Shown: piece after piece, positions 62,178 to 64,000 of the stretch
How the letters are laid out: the number at the start of each line of letters is the position of its first letter
Numbering within the stretch: position 1 is the first letter of the stretch
Assembly (NCBI RefSeq): GCF_001665235.1
Contig: NZ_LZSC01000050.1
Location: forward strand, 1 to 64,000
DNA length: 64,000 nt
Reading direction: 5' to 3'
DNA from: Mycobacterium sp. 1100029.7
Lineage (GTDB): Bacteria; Actinomycetota; Actinomycetes; Mycobacteriales; Mycobacteriaceae
Notes under the pieces: generated by a model
What the model saw: the letters and a program-made list of their open reading frames with translations, nothing else
Databases searched by the model: none
Told to the model about the DNA's origin: nothing
Translations under genes and position numbers: made by a program

Positions 62178-63794
62178 ATGACGGCCCTCAACGACACCGA
62201 GCGCGCGGCCCAAAACTGGACTGCCGCGCGCCCCGATCGTCCGGCCCCGGAGCGCACCGAGCGCCCGGCCGAAACCGCTGCTGGGACCTCTGCCAAGCCC
62301 GCCACCGCGCGTACCAGCAGGTATTACCCTGCGTGGCTGCCTTCGCGCCGCTTCATCGCGGCCGTGATCGCCATCGGCGGCATGCAATTGCTGGCAACCA
62401 TGGACAGCACCGTCGCGATCGTCGCACTTCCTAAGATTCAGAACGAGCTGAGCCTGTCCGACGCCGGCCGGAGCTGGGTGATCACCGCATACGTGCTGAC
62501 CTTCGGTGGCCTGATGCTGCTGGGTGGTCGCCTCGGTGACACCATCGGCCGCAAACGCACCTTCATCGTCGGCGTCACGCTGTTCACCATCTCCTCGGTG
62601 CTGTGCGCGGTGGCCTGGGACGAGGCGACGCTGGTCATCGCCCGGCTGCTGCAAGGTGTCGGGTCGGCCATCGCGTCGCCGACCGGCCTCGCCCTGGTGG
62701 CCACGACCTTCGCCAAGGGTCCGGCCCGCAACGCGGCCACCGCGGTGTTCGCCGCGATGACCGCGATCGGCTCGGTGATGGGCCTGGTCGTCGGGGGCGC
62801 CCTGACCGAGGTTTCCTGGCGGCTGGCGTTCATGGTCAACGTGCCGATCGGGCTGGTGATGATCTACTTGGCCCGCACCGCGCTGCGGGAAACCAACCGC
62901 GAGCGGATGAAGCTCGACGCCGCCGGGGCCATGCTGGCCACCTTGGCGTGCACCGCGGCCGTGTTCGCGTTCTCGATGGGCCCGGAGAAGGGCTGGATCT
63001 CGCCGATCACGATCGGCTCGGGCGTGGTGGCCATCACCGCCGCGATCGCGTTCGCCATCGTCGAGCGCACCGCGGAAAACCCCGTGGTGCCGTTCGAGCT
63101 GTTCCGCGACCGCAACCGGCTGGTCACGTTCGGCGCGATCCTGCTGGCCGGCGGCGTGATGTTCAGCCTCACCGTCTGCATCGGCCTGTACGTCCAGGAC
63201 ATCCTGGGCTACAGCGCGCTGCGCGCCGGCGTCGGGTTCATCCCGTTCGTCATCGCGATGGGCATCGGCCTGGGCATCTCCTCGCAGCTGGTGTCCCGGT
63301 TCTCGCCGCGCGTGCTGACCATCGGGGGCGGCTGGTTGCTGCTGCTCGCGATGATCTACGGCTGGGCCTTCATGCACCGCGGTGTGCCCTACTTCCCGAA
63401 CCTGGTGCTGCCCATCGTCGTCGGCGGCATCGGCATCGGCATGGTCGTCGTACCGCTGACGCTGGCCGCGATCGCGGGCGTGGGTTTCGACCAGATCGGC
63501 CCGGTTTCGGCGATGACGTTGATGCTGCAGAGCCTGGGCGGCCCGCTGGTGCTGGCCGTCATCCAGGCCGTGATCACTTCGCGCACGCTGTATTTGGGCG
63601 GCACCACCGGCCCGGTGAAGGTCATGAACGACGCGCAGCTGCAGGCGCTCGACCACGGCTACACCTACGGCCTGCTGTGGGTCGCCGGAACCGCCCTGAT
63701 CGTCGGCCTGGCCGCCCTGTTCATCGGGTACACCCCGGAGCAGGTCGCGCACGCCCAAGAGGTCAAGGAAGCCATCGACGCCGGCGAGCTGTAG
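62178..63794 (+). CDS. efpA: MFS drug efflux pump EfpA (DHA2 family)
   Basis: A 538-residue 14-segment exporter. After a 55-residue polar N-terminus the family pattern begins: [21 protein letters not shown], motif [14 protein letters not shown], and motif C-like [21 protein letters not shown]. EfpA exports several drugs and perhaps lipids in mycobacteria. The ATG at 62178 is the first available and has no clear Shine-Dalgarno, consistent with a very short leader. proS follows. Confidence 0.95.
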   Translation: MTALNDTERAAQNWTAARPDRPAPERTERPAETAAGTSAKPATARTSRYYPAWLPSRRFIAAVIAIGGMQLLATMDSTVAIVALPKIQNELSLSDAGRSWVITAYVLTFGGLMLLGGRLGDTIGRKRTFIVGVTLFTISSVLCAVAWDEATLVIARLLQGVGSAIASPTGLALVATTFAKGPARNAATAVFAAMTAIGSVMGLVVGGALTEVSWRLAFMVNVPIGLVMIYLARTALRETNRERMKLDAAGAMLATLACTAAVFAFSMGPEKGWISPITIGSGVVAITAAIAFAIVERTAENPVVPFELFRDRNRLVTFGAILLAGGVMFSLTVCIGLYVQDILGYSALRAGVGFIPFVIAMGIGLGISSQLVSRFSPRVLTIGGGWLLLLAMIYGWAFMHRGVPYFPNLVLPIVVGGIGIGMVVVPLTLAAIAGVGFDQIGPVSAMTLMLQSLGGPLVLAVIQAVITSRTLYLGGTTGPVKVMNDAQLQALDHGYTYGLLWVAGTALIVGLAALFIGYTPEQVAHAQEVKEAIDAGEL

Positions 63795-63852
63795 CTCGTC
63801 TGTCCTTTCCCCCGGCTCGTCGCAGCGAGTCATCACGCTAGGCTGGCCCGCT

Positions 63853-64000
63853 GTGATCACCCGGATGTCCGAGCTGTTCCTGCGCACCCTGCGCGACGAT
63901 CCCGCCGACGCCGAAGTCCCGAGCCACAAGCTGCTGGTGCGGGCCGGATACGTGCGCCCGATCGCCCCCGGGCTGTACAGCTGGCTGCCGCTGGGATTGC
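63853..64000 (+). CDS. proS: Prolyl-tRNA synthetase, 5' end only
   Basis: The first 49 codons of a gene running off the window. The translation [20 protein letters not shown], then [24 protein letters not shown], is the N-terminus of bacterial class II ProS. The GTG at 63853 is the start; the ribosome binding site is weak. It follows efpA by 58 bases, as in M. tuberculosis. Confidence 0.92.
   Translation, partial: MITRMSELFLRTLRDDPADAEVPSHKLLVRAGYVRPIAPGLYSWLPLGL

Noticed and set aside
62124..63929. 600-codon minus-strand frame opposite efpA
   Set aside because: Composition is almost only His, Arg, Asp, Gly and Gln, the usual shadow of a GC-rich membrane-protein gene; no start signal.
1..64000. 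CRISPR arrays, rRNA or tRNA genes
   Set aside because: No regularly spaced repeats of suitable length and no tRNA-like cloverleaf or rRNA sequence were recognised; the element uses a protein gene, not a tRNA, as attachment site.

Overview
The window is high-GC DNA from a mycobacterium, most likely a slow grower. It carries PE and PPE genes, mycothione reductase, and a long run of genes whose order matches my memory of the M. tuberculosis H37Rv segment Rv2897c to Rv2845c. That run is comM/yifB, dprA, viuB, xerC, M23 peptidase, rpsB, tsf, amidase, MarR, pyrH, frr, cdsA, rlmN, mpt53, dxr, rip1, ispG, PBP lipoprotein, mapB, nicT, mtr, mqo, a chelatase, cobO, cobB, cysG, efpA and proS. I could run no database search, so species and orthologue statements rest on recognition.

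Bases 1 to about 7620 are the right part of a small integrated phage-like element related to phiRv1 of M. tuberculosis. Its genes lie on the minus strand: a large serine integrase at the right edge, a small protein, a recombination directionality factor, a Cys-rich protein, a RecA/RepA-like ATPase, a mini zinc-finger protein, a WhiB-like protein, unknown proteins, an HK97-type prohead protease and a major capsid protein. It looks like a capsid-encoding phage satellite. A cluster of about ten copies of a GGTGGACAAA-like motif inside and beside the ATPase gene is a candidate replication origin. The element is inserted in comM/yifB: the 3' part of that gene, then dprA, resumes at about 7620. The left end lies outside the window.

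From 10029 to 17261 is an accessory island that breaks the conserved order: an HMG-CoA-lyase-like enzyme, a CoA transferase, an MFS transporter, then PPE, PE and PPE genes overlapping or following the transporter, and a convergent IclR regulator. I read it as a possible uptake and degradation module in which PE/PPE proteins serve the outer membrane, an MFS carrier the inner membrane, and CoA enzymes do the catabolism.

From 17383 to 43127 is mostly core: siderophore utilisation, a lactate 2-monooxygenase-like flavoenzyme, XerC, translation (rpsB, tsf, frr), UMP kinase, phospholipid and isoprenoid synthesis (cdsA, dxr, ispG), site-2 protease Rip1, extracytoplasmic thiol redox (Mpt53 plus a CcdA-like protein) and a penicillin-binding lipoprotein. 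Inserted among these are stress-type genes (ChaB, CsbD, SDR), a tandem pair of MPT63-like secreted proteins, an acyltransferase and a GlnR-like regulator.

From 43161 to the end are methionine aminopeptidase, cobyric acid synthase, a glutamine amidotransferase, an unusual PPE protein, a nickel transporter with a divergent Fur-family regulator and a Nur-like box, mycothione reductase, malate:quinone oxidoreductase, a cobalamin/siroheme operon (chelatase, cobO, cobB, cysG), the EfpA efflux pump and the start of proS. Two kinds of dispersed repeat occur: MIRU-like elements that supply ribosome binding sites (before frr and before the GNAT gene after mqo), and a palindromic repeat after xerC and before dxr.
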